NCBI GenBank assembly: GCA_964350945.1
Contig: CAYGLF010000003.1
Span: 124,001-188,000 of the forward strand
Direction of reading: 5' to 3'
Length of the DNA stretch: 64,000 bases
Source: CAYGLF01 sp964350945
Lineage (GTDB): Bacteria > Chlamydiota > Chlamydiia > Chlamydiales > JAAZZY01
Numbering within the stretch: the first letter of the stretch is position 1; each line of letters opens with the position of its first letter. The position numbers were made by a program, and so were the translations under genes. The notes below the pieces were generated by a model that had not been told where the DNA came from, searched no databases, and was given only the letters and a program-made list of their open reading frames with translations. Of this stretch, positions 33,369 to 41,217 are shown piece by piece.

Positions 33369-34730
33369 ATGGCTGGTAATAAAATACATTTTACATCCTT
33401 AGGATGTCCTCGTAATCTGGTAGACAGTGAAATTATGATTGGCAAGCTGATGAAGGCCGGCTATGAAATTATTGCAGACCTTAAAAAAGCTGATTACCTT
33501 ATTGTGAATACTTGTGGATTTTTACAGGCATCACGTGATGAGTCTAGTGAAGTGATCGAAGAGTTTTTAAAAGAGCGCAAGCCTGGAGCTAAAGTGATTG
33601 CAACAGGTTGTATGGTCCAGGAGCACAAAGAGCAGATAAGAAATAACTACCCTATGATTGATGCTTTGATTGGCTCGGGAGATGTCGAGAGTATTTTAGC
33701 TGCTATCCAATCGGAAAATCCTGAGGATTTTGTCACTTCTGCTCGAAGTTATATTGAGCAAGGAGAAGTCCCACGTACTTTGACAACACCTCCTCATTAT
33801 GCCTACCTTAAAATTGCGGAAGGATGTCGGAAAAGATGTGCTTATTGCATTATTCCTAAAATTAAAGGGCCTTTGCAAAGCAAAAGCATTGAGCAGGTAA
33901 CCAACGAATTTAAGATCTTGCTCGCTCAAGGGGTTCAAGAGGTCATTTTAATTGCTCAAGATCTTGGTGATTTTGGAAAAGACCATGGACATGAAGAAGG
34001 GAATTTAAAAGCTCTTTTAAAAGAGATTTTAAAAATAGATCAAAAATTCTGGATCCGCCTTTTATATATCTACCCCGATGAAATTGATGAAGAGCTGATA
34101 GAGCTAATGCAAAGCGATGACAGACTTTTGCCCTACCTTGATATCCCTCTTCAACATATCAACGATCGAATTTTGAAGAAAATGCGTCGCAAAACTTCTC
34201 GCCAAGAGATTATTCATATCATCGAGTCTCTCAAAGCAAAAATCCCCAATATGGTGATTCGTACCAGCTTAATGGTGGGTTTTCCTTCTGAGACAGACGA
34301 AGAGTTTCAAGAACTTTGTGAGTTTGTGCAAGACTACCCCTTAGATAATGTTGGAGTCTTTAAATTTTCTAAAGAAAAAGGCTCGTATGCTTACAATATG
34401 GATGAGCAAATTGTTGAAGAGATTAAGCAAGAAAGGTATGACCATCTCACTGAACTTTTACAAGAAGTAGCTCACAAGCAAAATGAGCGATGGGTTGGAA
34501 AAACTCTTGAAGTTTTTGTGGAAGGTTATCACCCTGATTCGGAGCTCCTCATGCAAGGGCGTTTTTTTGGTCAAAGTCCAGGAATTGATGGGGTTGTTGT
34601 TCTAAATGAGCATCATGTTGTAGATGCATTTTCTAAGCGCTACATGGTAAAAATCACACAATCACTCGGTTATGATTTACTCGGCTCTGTCTTAAAACCT
34701 GTCGATGCCCTTTCAATGGCAATGGTATAA
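33369..34730 (+). CDS. rimO: Ribosomal protein S12 methylthiotransferase RimO
   Basis: 453 residues, radical-SAM methylthiotransferase. The N-terminal UPF0004 domain starts with FTSLGCPRNLVDSE (RimO-specific, as opposed to MiaB), with further cluster cysteines in VNTCGFL and ATGCMVQ. The radical-SAM motif is EGCRKRCAYCIIP, then a C-terminal TRAM domain (about 385-450). It adds a methylthio group to Asp89 of uS12. It is followed three bases later by the thioesterase gene. Identification is firm. Confidence 0.94.
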   Translation: MAGNKIHFTSLGCPRNLVDSEIMIGKLMKAGYEIIADLKKADYLIVNTCGFLQASRDESSEVIEEFLKERKPGAKVIATGCMVQEHKEQIRNNYPMIDALIGSGDVESILAAIQSENPEDFVTSARSYIEQGEVPRTLTTPPHYAYLKIAEGCRKRCAYCIIPKIKGPLQSKSIEQVTNEFKILLAQGVQEVILIAQDLGDFGKDHGHEEGNLKALLKEILKIDQKFWIRLLYIYPDEIDEELIELMQSDDRLLPYLDIPLQHINDRILKKMRRKTSRQEIIHIIESLKAKIPNMVIRTSLMVGFPSETDEEFQELCEFVQDYPLDNVGVFKFSKEKGSYAYNMDEQIVEEIKQERYDHLTELLQEVAHKQNERWVGKTLEVFVEGYHPDSELLMQGRFFGQSPGIDGVVVLNEHHVVDAFSKRYMVKITQSLGYDLLGSVLKPVDALSMAMV

Positions 34731-34732
34731 CT

Positions 34733-35158
34733 GTGGTCACTCCATTTAAAACAGAGCAAACGGTTGAACTATATCAAGTAGATGGGGCGAATATTTTATT
34801 TTATGCACAGATCTTTTTAATGGCTCATCAAGCTTTAGCCTCTTTTCTAAGAAAAAATGGTTATTCAATAAAAGATCGCCTAGAAAAGCGTGACTTTGTT
34901 TTTCCTGTGGTTCACGCTGAGGCAGATTATAAAAAGCCACTGATGTTAGATGATGTAGTGACTATCGACCTTGTGATCTCTCAAATCAATACAAGCTCAT
35001 TTGAAGTGCATTTCTCTTTTTATAAAGAAGGCGCTTTAGCAGCTACTGCACAAGTTATTCATGCAACGATTGATGCTCAAACACATTCTACACAAATTTT
35101 GCCGCCAGATTTTAAAATATTTTTAGAATCTTACTCTTTAAAAGCGTCTTCACTTTAG
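34733..35158 (+). CDS. menI: 1,4-dihydroxy-2-naphthoyl-CoA thioesterase-like hotdog protein
   Basis: 141 residues, start GTG two bases past rimO; no earlier or close ATG fits. Hotdog fold: VDGANILFYAQIFLMAHQALASFL lines up with the DTDAAGVVYFAN region of 4HBT enzymes, and FPVVHAEADYKKPLMLDDVV resembles the cyanobacterial DHNA-CoA thioesterase sequence FPIVHASVDFLRPL. The adjacent minus-strand menaquinone genes need just this activity between MenB and MenA. The usual catalytic aspartate of the DTD motif is shifted or replaced (VDG), so activity should be confirmed. Its stop overlaps the stop of the convergent gene. Confidence 0.72.
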   Translation: MVTPFKTEQTVELYQVDGANILFYAQIFLMAHQALASFLRKNGYSIKDRLEKRDFVFPVVHAEADYKKPLMLDDVVTIDLVISQINTSSFEVHFSFYKEGALAATAQVIHATIDAQTHSTQILPPDFKIFLESYSLKASSL

Positions 35159-36147
35159 TCAAGATCATCTAAATAAAATGCGGGGGTAAAGTATGCCACG
35201 AGTAAGTAACGGTCTTTAAGCTTACTGACACCATTTTTAATTGGTCCACTGTGGATCATATGAGTGACTGGAATTGCTCGATTAAAAGGAGCTTGTAGTA
35301 TGCTTGGTGTTTCATTAAAAGGATGAAAGGCATAAGGCAATTCACTCTGCTGCTTCAGAGCTATTCCTGGAACTAAAAGCGTGGTTAAAGGTGAAAGTTG
35401 TGCATTTTCAACTAATTTCTTTATCGGGACAATAACTTGTCTTTGATCACTTGCTAGAGCTTTCACTTTAAGTTTACCTTTATGAGAAATCGTTTCGATA
35501 AGTTGAACCGTTTCACCTTGATCTGTTTTCCAAAAATCGCCTTTAATCATGGGAATTTGATCAGCTGAAAGGTTAATAATTAACCTAGTGTAAAAGTCTG
35601 TGTGGAACGTTGAATTGCTTGGAGCTGGTTTGACTAAGTTCAGTTCTGTAATACGCTCAAATCGTGGATACCATTTTTTAATGATAGGACTAATCTTTAG
35701 GGCAATCTTTTTAAAAAGAGATGTTTTTGTTGAAAAATTATAGAAACTTTGAGGGTCGTATAACTTAGTAGTATCCTTAAGGTGAAAAGCTCCTTCAAAG
35801 TCTATAGTTGCAGAGGGCATAAAAGTAGGATCAAATTCAAAATCTATAGGGTAAAAGTCGGCTGTTCCAATTAACTTAGAATTATTAAAAGATGCTTGTT
35901 TCCATTGCTGTTCGAAATCATTGGTTATCAAATTTTTGTTTGGTAAATACGAACAGGAAGGGGGTGTGGCTACGCTAAAACCCATCAATGAGGAAAATAA
36001 CACCAGAGAAGTAACGGCTGACAGGGTCGTACGAATGGACGATTTAATATAGTTACAGCTTTGAGTTGCTTCTAGCCCTAATTTAGAGGCAGAGAGGGGT
36101 ATTTCAATCAAATTTTTATTTGAAAATAATGAGGGTTTAATTATCAC
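35155..36147 (-). CDS. Unrecognised protein, possible 2-oxoglutarate/Fe(II) oxygenase-like fold
   Basis: 330 residues. One hydrophobic segment lies around 41-60 (TLSAVTSLVLFSSLMGFSVA), so it may be anchored or exported; a start closer to it is possible. The C-terminal 150 residues contain FHTDFYTRLIINLSADQIP (His182, Asp184), later THMIHSGP (His296 or His299) and DRYLLVAYF (Arg313). An HxD...H...R order is what double-stranded beta-helix 2-oxoglutarate oxygenases use. No close family is recognised and the assignment is tentative. It lies after menE and may be the last gene of that strand's cluster, 107 bases away. Confidence 0.5.
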   Translation of the reverse strand: MIIKPSLFSNKNLIEIPLSASKLGLEATQSCNYIKSSIRTTLSAVTSLVLFSSLMGFSVATPPSCSYLPNKNLITNDFEQQWKQASFNNSKLIGTADFYPIDFEFDPTFMPSATIDFEGAFHLKDTTKLYDPQSFYNFSTKTSLFKKIALKISPIIKKWYPRFERITELNLVKPAPSNSTFHTDFYTRLIINLSADQIPMIKGDFWKTDQGETVQLIETISHKGKLKVKALASDQRQVIVPIKKLVENAQLSPLTTLLVPGIALKQQSELPYAFHPFNETPSILQAPFNRAIPVTHMIHSGPIKNGVSKLKDRYLLVAYFTPAFYLDDLD

Positions 36148-36253
36148 GTTTATATCTCCAAGTTGCTGTAATATAAATTTTTAAGTTTTATGTAATATAA
36201 TATATGTATATAAAGAATCTATAAAGATATGACGGGAAAAGCAAAAGGCAATC

Positions 36254-37561
36254 TCAAAGAGCCTCAGCAAGCGCCTTTCTAGAGGGTTTGAGAGAAGTAA
36301 TCGTAAGTGGTAAGTATTTCTTGGGAATTTTATAGCGAGGTAGCCTAGGCTCTAAAAACTGAATGAATTTTTCTGGGTCAATTGCTCGAGTGCTTTTAAG
36401 ATACGCAAGGGGGACCTGGCCAAAACGTTCACAATTTTGGGGGACTACGACAGCTTCTAAGATGTCTGGATGCTCCATAAGGTGCCCTTCGATCTCTTCT
36501 GGGAAGATGTTTTCTCCACCACTAATAAAAAGGGTATCCAGACGCCCTTTAATTTTTAAATGTTGGTTTTTAAACTCTCCCGTATCACGAGTTAAAAAAT
36601 ATCCATCGAGGTCAACAGTTTGGATAATTTGTCCATTCTCAAGATATCCCATAAATAAAGAAGGTCCTTTTACACAGATCTGATGCTTTGAATCGAGTCT
36701 TATCTTACAGTGAGGAAGGGGGGTTAGCCCATCACTAGTAACGTGCTTGGAGGCTATTTGTGAGCTAAATTCGGTTAAACCATAGGTTAGGTAGACAGGC
36801 AAATGATTTTCCTGTGCTTTTTTTAAAAGCTTAGCGGAAGAGGGAGCACCCCCTAGTAAAATAACTCGAAGCAATTTAAGATTCTTGGGTGTCTCAAGAA
36901 GCTTGGCAAGTAGCGTTGGCACGCATGAGAGGTGAGAGCTTCTATATTTTATAAGAGCATTTTCAAGAGGCAGCTGGCTGGCAACTAATGAAGCTTGGGC
37001 AAGAAGTGTTCTAAAAATAAGGCTTAACCCGCTGACATGGTAGAGAGGAAGGCTAAAGTGCCATCGGTCATTTGAGGTATAAGGAAGTGTTTCATTAGAT
37101 GCATGGGCGCTTGAAAAATGATTGTGGGAGCTATGGACGCAGATCTTAGGACGAGAAGTGCTTCCTGAAGTTAATAGGTAAGTGAGTGGTTTGTCAGGTG
37201 AGTAGCTACTCTGTAGGTCTTGTGAAAAAGCAAATTCGTTGTCATAGGCAACCGATTCTTGGAAGTAGCAAACCGCTTTTGTCTCTTTTAGTCTCTCGTT
37301 AATTTCTTTCGGTGGCAATTGTGAGTTAATAGGAAATAAGATCCATTTAGAGCGGTAAGACGCGATGAGCAGCGCACAAAAAAAGGAGGGGGACAAACTG
37401 CTAGTAGCTAGCACCTGCCCCTCTTGAATATGTGAATACCGAGATTGCAATTGTTGAACATACCTTTCCATCTCTAAGTAGGTAAAAGGGGTTTCACCAA
37501 TTATCAAGGGAGCACAGGGTCTATCTTTAGCACAAAGAGAAAGAGGGCAGAGAGTCGTCAT
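36254..37561 (-). CDS. menE: o-succinylbenzoate-CoA ligase
   Basis: 435 residues, ANL adenylate-forming family, of MenE size. The ATP loop LLTSGSTSRPK, YGLTEFSSQ, the hinge aspartate region DLDGYFLTRDTGEF, GRLDTLFISGGENIFPEEIE and a C-terminal lysine in LKPSRKAL are visible. It activates o-succinylbenzoate to its CoA ester. Its start overlaps the menC stop by four bases. It is the last clearly menaquinone gene of the minus-strand set. Context distinguishes it from other acyl-CoA ligases. Confidence 0.92.
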   Translation of the reverse strand: MTTLCPLSLCAKDRPCAPLIIGETPFTYLEMERYVQQLQSRYSHIQEGQVLATSSLSPSFFCALLIASYRSKWILFPINSQLPPKEINERLKETKAVCYFQESVAYDNEFAFSQDLQSSYSPDKPLTYLLTSGSTSRPKICVHSSHNHFSSAHASNETLPYTSNDRWHFSLPLYHVSGLSLIFRTLLAQASLVASQLPLENALIKYRSSHLSCVPTLLAKLLETPKNLKLLRVILLGGAPSSAKLLKKAQENHLPVYLTYGLTEFSSQIASKHVTSDGLTPLPHCKIRLDSKHQICVKGPSLFMGYLENGQIIQTVDLDGYFLTRDTGEFKNQHLKIKGRLDTLFISGGENIFPEEIEGHLMEHPDILEAVVVPQNCERFGQVPLAYLKSTRAIDPEKFIQFLEPRLPRYKIPKKYLPLTITSLKPSRKALAEAL

Positions 37562-38619
37562 AGGGGGGAAAGTACATTTAAATTCAGGTAGGGATTTAAA
37601 AAATTGTGCTCTTGAAGGTTTATGAGCCCTTTTGAAAACTCAAGGGGTTTTAAAAGAGTGTCTTTTTCAAGCCAGCGGTAAGTGTCGAGGCCAATAGGCT
37701 CTTCAATCCCTAAGTAATGCGCAAGGTGTGCAACCATAAGATGACCTAAACCACTTTCAAAGCAGCTAGTGAGGATAAATTTTAACTGATGCTTGCAAGC
37801 GGTTGTATAAAGGGCGTGAATAGATTGCAGTGAGCCTATAAGTGATGGTTTGATGATAAAAGCACGCTTGGTTGGAATCGAGAGGAGAAATTCTAAGGGG
37901 GCATCTAAGAGAGATTCATCGAAGGCAAGGGGGTGATTATGAGTGCTCGAAAAGGGAAGTAGATCGACCGGGTTTTTGAGAGGTTCCTCGAGGTATTCAC
38001 AAAGCTCAATGGGAAAGCGATTGCAAAAATAGCAAGCCTGGCTAAAGTCCCAAGCGCGGTTGATGTCAATTCTAAGGCGTTGATGTGGTAGTAAAAAGGG
38101 CCGGATTTTATCAATCAATTCAAGTGTTTCTTTAGGAGTTCGCTTGCCTACTTTTAGTTTAATGGATTCATAATCATTAAGGTTTCCAGCTTTTTTTAAG
38201 ATGTCGCTATCTGAGCCTGTAAGCAGAGCATTTACAAAAGCTTGTTCAAAAAAATTTACTTTGGGCATTAAGTGAGAAAGCAGTCCGAACTCAAGGGCAA
38301 AATAAAGAGAAGGGAACTCATGCTCATTCAGATGCTGCTTTAATAGGTGCTCCTTTTGCAAAAGAAGCTTCAAAGACCAGTGACTGTTGATGAGCTGATT
38401 CTTAATTCTTGAAAGCTTGCTTTCAATTTCTAAGAGGCTCTCAGAGTGTAAAAAAGGAAGGGGAGCTGCTTCAGTGTAAATAAAGGATTGATTTTCATCT
38501 GTTATTTTGATGATAAGCCCTTCTCGGACTTCTAACGGTTTTTGGTTAACAATAATAGGCGTCTTTAAGGGGATTTTGTACTTGTAACATTCTAGACCTT
38601 CTATTCTCACAAAAGCCAT
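37558..38619 (-). CDS. menC: o-succinylbenzoate synthase
   Basis: 353 residues from the ATG at 38619; an upstream in-frame ATG at 38655 is deep inside menA. Enolase-superfamily barrel with SIKLKVG (first catalytic Lys), LRIDINRAW (metal ligand), EEPLKNP, LAFDESL and an AFIIKPSL lysine. It dehydrates SHCHC to o-succinylbenzoate. Sequence is divergent, as is normal for MenC, but order and metal ligands fit. It overlaps menA by 13 bases and menE by four. Confidence 0.88.
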   Translation of the reverse strand: MAFVRIEGLECYKYKIPLKTPIIVNQKPLEVREGLIIKITDENQSFIYTEAAPLPFLHSESLLEIESKLSRIKNQLINSHWSLKLLLQKEHLLKQHLNEHEFPSLYFALEFGLLSHLMPKVNFFEQAFVNALLTGSDSDILKKAGNLNDYESIKLKVGKRTPKETLELIDKIRPFLLPHQRLRIDINRAWDFSQACYFCNRFPIELCEYLEEPLKNPVDLLPFSSTHNHPLAFDESLLDAPLEFLLSIPTKRAFIIKPSLIGSLQSIHALYTTACKHQLKFILTSCFESGLGHLMVAHLAHYLGIEEPIGLDTYRWLEKDTLLKPLEFSKGLINLQEHNFLNPYLNLNVLSPL

Positions 38620-39476
38620 CCTGCTGAAAAAATCAACGTAAATAATAATAAACACGCTGCTGTTTGAGAAAGTGCCTTATTAAGAGTTTCGGCATCTTTA
38701 TTTTCTTTCACAGCATCTAGGCATGTTTTATATAATGGCAGAATAATAAAGCAACTTAAACTTAAAAGGTGTTTGCCCGTCATTGCAATTAAGGCAATAG
38801 GAGTGAGCATTCCACATAAAATACAAATATAATATTCAATTTGAGCAAAGGATTTTCCAAAGCGCACACACAGTGTTTTTTTGCCTTTAGCTCCATCTGT
38901 ATCATAGTCCCTGAGGTTATCAACAGCTAAAATAGCTAGTGATAAAAATCCAGGGATTAGCCCGCCAACAACCACATAGGGTGCGAGCGAATGAGTTAGA
39001 AGATAATAGGTTCCAGAGACCGCTACAGGGCCGAAGTAAATAAATTCAATAGGATCAGCAAGACCAATGTGACCAAGCGGGAAGGGGCCAGCTGTATAGA
39101 TAACAGCAAAAACCATGGAACTTAAAGCCACCAAAGCAATTGGCCAGCCACCTTTCAAAATTAAATAGGTGGAACTTAAGATGGAAACTGTAAAGACCAT
39201 CATGATAGCTTTTCGCATGGCATGTACACTAACCACTCCCTCAACTAAAACTTTGGTAGAACCCACACGCATATGGTCATCAATCCCTTTAAGGTAGTCG
39301 AAGTAGTCGTTAACCAGATTCGTCGCTATTTGAATAGACAAAGTGGCTATCAAAATCATGGTCAGTATACGCCCGTTAAAATGACCTGCAGCTAAAGCAA
39401 AACTAGCTCCTACAATTATAGGAGCTAGAGAGGCTGTTAGAGTTTTAGGACGAATTGCCTTAAGCCAATGTTTCAT
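38607..39476 (-). CDS. menA: 1,4-dihydroxy-2-naphthoate polyprenyltransferase
   Basis: 289 residues with eight or nine membrane helices, UbiA family. The first aspartate motif is NLVNDYFDYLKGIDD and the second is LAVDNLRDYDTDGAKGKKTL. The start WLKAIRPKTLTASLAPIIVG is typical of MenA. It attaches the isoprenoid tail to DHNA in the inner membrane, giving demethylmenaquinone. It is nine bases after menB and overlaps menC. Confidence 0.95.
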   Translation of the reverse strand: MKHWLKAIRPKTLTASLAPIIVGASFALAAGHFNGRILTMILIATLSIQIATNLVNDYFDYLKGIDDHMRVGSTKVLVEGVVSVHAMRKAIMMVFTVSILSSTYLILKGGWPIALVALSSMVFAVIYTAGPFPLGHIGLADPIEFIYFGPVAVSGTYYLLTHSLAPYVVVGGLIPGFLSLAILAVDNLRDYDTDGAKGKKTLCVRFGKSFAQIEYYICILCGMLTPIALIAMTGKHLLSLSCFIILPLYKTCLDAVKENKDAETLNKALSQTAACLLLFTLIFSAGWLL

Positions 39477-39485
39477 AGAGTTCTC

Positions 39486-40298
39486 CTAGGGGCGTTTGGG
39501 AAAGGTGCTAAAATCAGGCTTTCTTTTTTCAACAAAGGCATCGCGACCTTCTTGCCCCTCTTCAGTCATATAGTAGAGCATGGTAGTGTTGCCAGCAAGC
39601 TCCTGGAGGCCTGCTTGCCCATCACAATCAGCATTGAAAGCGGACTTTAAACATCTTAAAGCGATCGGAGAATGTCTGAGCATTTCTTTGCACCATTTAA
39701 CTGTCTCGTCTTCAAGATCTTCAAGAGGGACGACTGTATTTATAAGGCCCATGTCAAGAGCTTCTTGTGCGTTGTATTGTCTACAAAGAAACCAGATCTC
39801 TCTCGCTTTTTTCTGACCAACAATCCGTGCCATGTAAGAAGCTCCAAAGCCTCCATCAAATGACCCTACTTTAGGGCCTGTCTGCCCAAAAACAGCATTG
39901 TCAGCAGCAATGGTTAAGTCTGCAAGAAGGTGCAGTACATGCCCCCCTCCAATGGCGTAGCCTGCAACCATTGCTACAATAGGTTTGGGCAAAGTGCGCA
40001 TTTGCCTTTGAAAATCTAAAACATTGAGGCGGTCAACCCCTTCTTGGTCGCTATAGCCAGACTGACCACGGATCTTCTGATCGCCACCAGAACAAAAGGC
40101 GCGATTGCCAGCACCACATAAAATAACAACACCAACAGATGAGTCATTGCGAGCAAGCGAAAGCGCTTGTGACATTTCATCGACGGTCTGTGGCCTAAAC
40201 GCATTGTGAACGTGAGGTCTGTTAATTGTAATTTTTGCAATTCCTTGTCCCGTATGATATAAAATATCTTCAAATGTTCCTTTTTCTTGCCATTCCAT
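39486..40298 (-). CDS. menB: 1,4-dihydroxy-2-naphthoyl-CoA synthase
   Basis: 270 residues, crotonase family. It has NRPHVHNAFRPQTVDEM, an oxyanion-hole GNRAFCSGGDQKIRG, AGYAIGGGHVLHLLADLTIAA, and the MenB-specific FGQTGPKVGSFDGGFG with the aspartate and bicarbonate/glycine site. The ending EGRDAFVEKRKPDFSTFP is standard. It cyclises o-succinylbenzoyl-CoA. A 148-base gap separates it from menH upstream, so a separate promoter is possible. Confidence 0.95.
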   Translation of the reverse strand: MEWQEKGTFEDILYHTGQGIAKITINRPHVHNAFRPQTVDEMSQALSLARNDSSVGVVILCGAGNRAFCSGGDQKIRGQSGYSDQEGVDRLNVLDFQRQMRTLPKPIVAMVAGYAIGGGHVLHLLADLTIAADNAVFGQTGPKVGSFDGGFGASYMARIVGQKKAREIWFLCRQYNAQEALDMGLINTVVPLEDLEDETVKWCKEMLRHSPIALRCLKSAFNADCDGQAGLQELAGNTTMLYYMTEEGQEGRDAFVEKRKPDFSTFPKRP

Positions 40299-40446
40299 GA
40301 TGCCGCTACCTCTCTTTTTGGATGATGCTATTTTCTTCTTATTCTTGAGTGTTTATTTTAAACGAGGTCTTAAAACCCCTTAAAATTTAAAGAAATTGAA
40401 TATAGCACTAGATTGGAAAAATAATAAAGGATTGATGATGAAAGGA

Positions 40447-41217
40447 TTATTTTTTTGCAAACTGATCGATTAAGTAGGCAACAGTGCCGGGTTGCTCTAA
40501 ATGTAGAGCGTGAGAGCTTTGAGAGATCGTGCTAATCCATGCATCGGGTTTTAATGAGTGTATAGATGCTGAAAGAACTTTATATTTTTCATCTTGTTCA
40601 CCTGCTATATATAAGAGAGGAGTTGCGAGATTTTCCAAAAAGTAAGGGGGGGGGGTGTAGGTTGTTGGAGAAAAGAATTCTAGTGCTGAAATTAATTTTT
40701 GTGGGTTTTGATGTGCTCTTTGCTTGATTAAGGATTGATAGACTTGAGAATTTTTCTTTAGAGTTTTAAAAAGTGGCTTTTGATACCAAGAGCTTAAGAA
40801 ATCAATGAAAGGTTTGTTGAGAAGATCTGAAATGATCTGTTTTTCGCTCCTTTTTCTTTCTATAATTTCTTGGGAGTTTAAAGGTAAAAGCGCAGCAGAA
40901 ATCAAAACAAGGCGAGAGTTTTCTAAGTGCTTAAGAAGCCGTTGAGCAATGCGTCCTCCCATTGAGTAGCCTATCAATGTTGATCTTTTTAATGAGGTGA
41001 GCTGTAGAGTCTTTAAAATAGCCTGCTCAGCATCTTGGGGATTGTTGAATATAAAATCTTTATTTTCACCATGGAAGGGTAGATCTAATGTAATACAGTA
41101 AAAGCTTTTTTCAAGCTTTTCAATTATTGGGACAAAATCGTGGTGCGAACCCATGAATCCATGAAGGAAAATAAGGGTTGGGTTTTTAGGGTTCCCCCAT
41201 TTTTTATGCCAGAGCAT
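40447..41217 (-). CDS. menH: MenH, SHCHC synthase (alpha/beta hydrolase)
   Basis: 256 residues. FLHGFMGSHHDF is the oxyanion-hole region, the nucleophilic serine is in IGYSMGGRIAQR, the aspartate in YIAGEQDEKY and the histidine in QSSHALHLEQP. It eliminates pyruvate from SEPHCHC, the MenD product. It overlaps menD by 14 bases. A run of ten C on the coding strand (40646-40655) encodes TPPPY; slippage would frameshift the last ~65 residues including catalytic His. Confidence 0.9.
   Translation of the reverse strand: MLWHKKWGNPKNPTLIFLHGFMGSHHDFVPIIEKLEKSFYCITLDLPFHGENKDFIFNNPQDAEQAILKTLQLTSLKRSTLIGYSMGGRIAQRLLKHLENSRLVLISAALLPLNSQEIIERKRSEKQIISDLLNKPFIDFLSSWYQKPLFKTLKKNSQVYQSLIKQRAHQNPQKLISALEFFSPTTYTPPPYFLENLATPLLYIAGEQDEKYKVLSASIHSLKPDAWISTISQSSHALHLEQPGTVAYLIDQFAKK
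40646..40655 (-). repeat. Ten-base homopolymer inside menH
   Basis: Ten consecutive G on the plus strand (C on the coding strand) within the menH reading frame. Such tracts are prone to slipped-strand changes; in Chlamydia poly-G/C tracts are known to vary in length in pmp genes. Confidence 0.7.
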
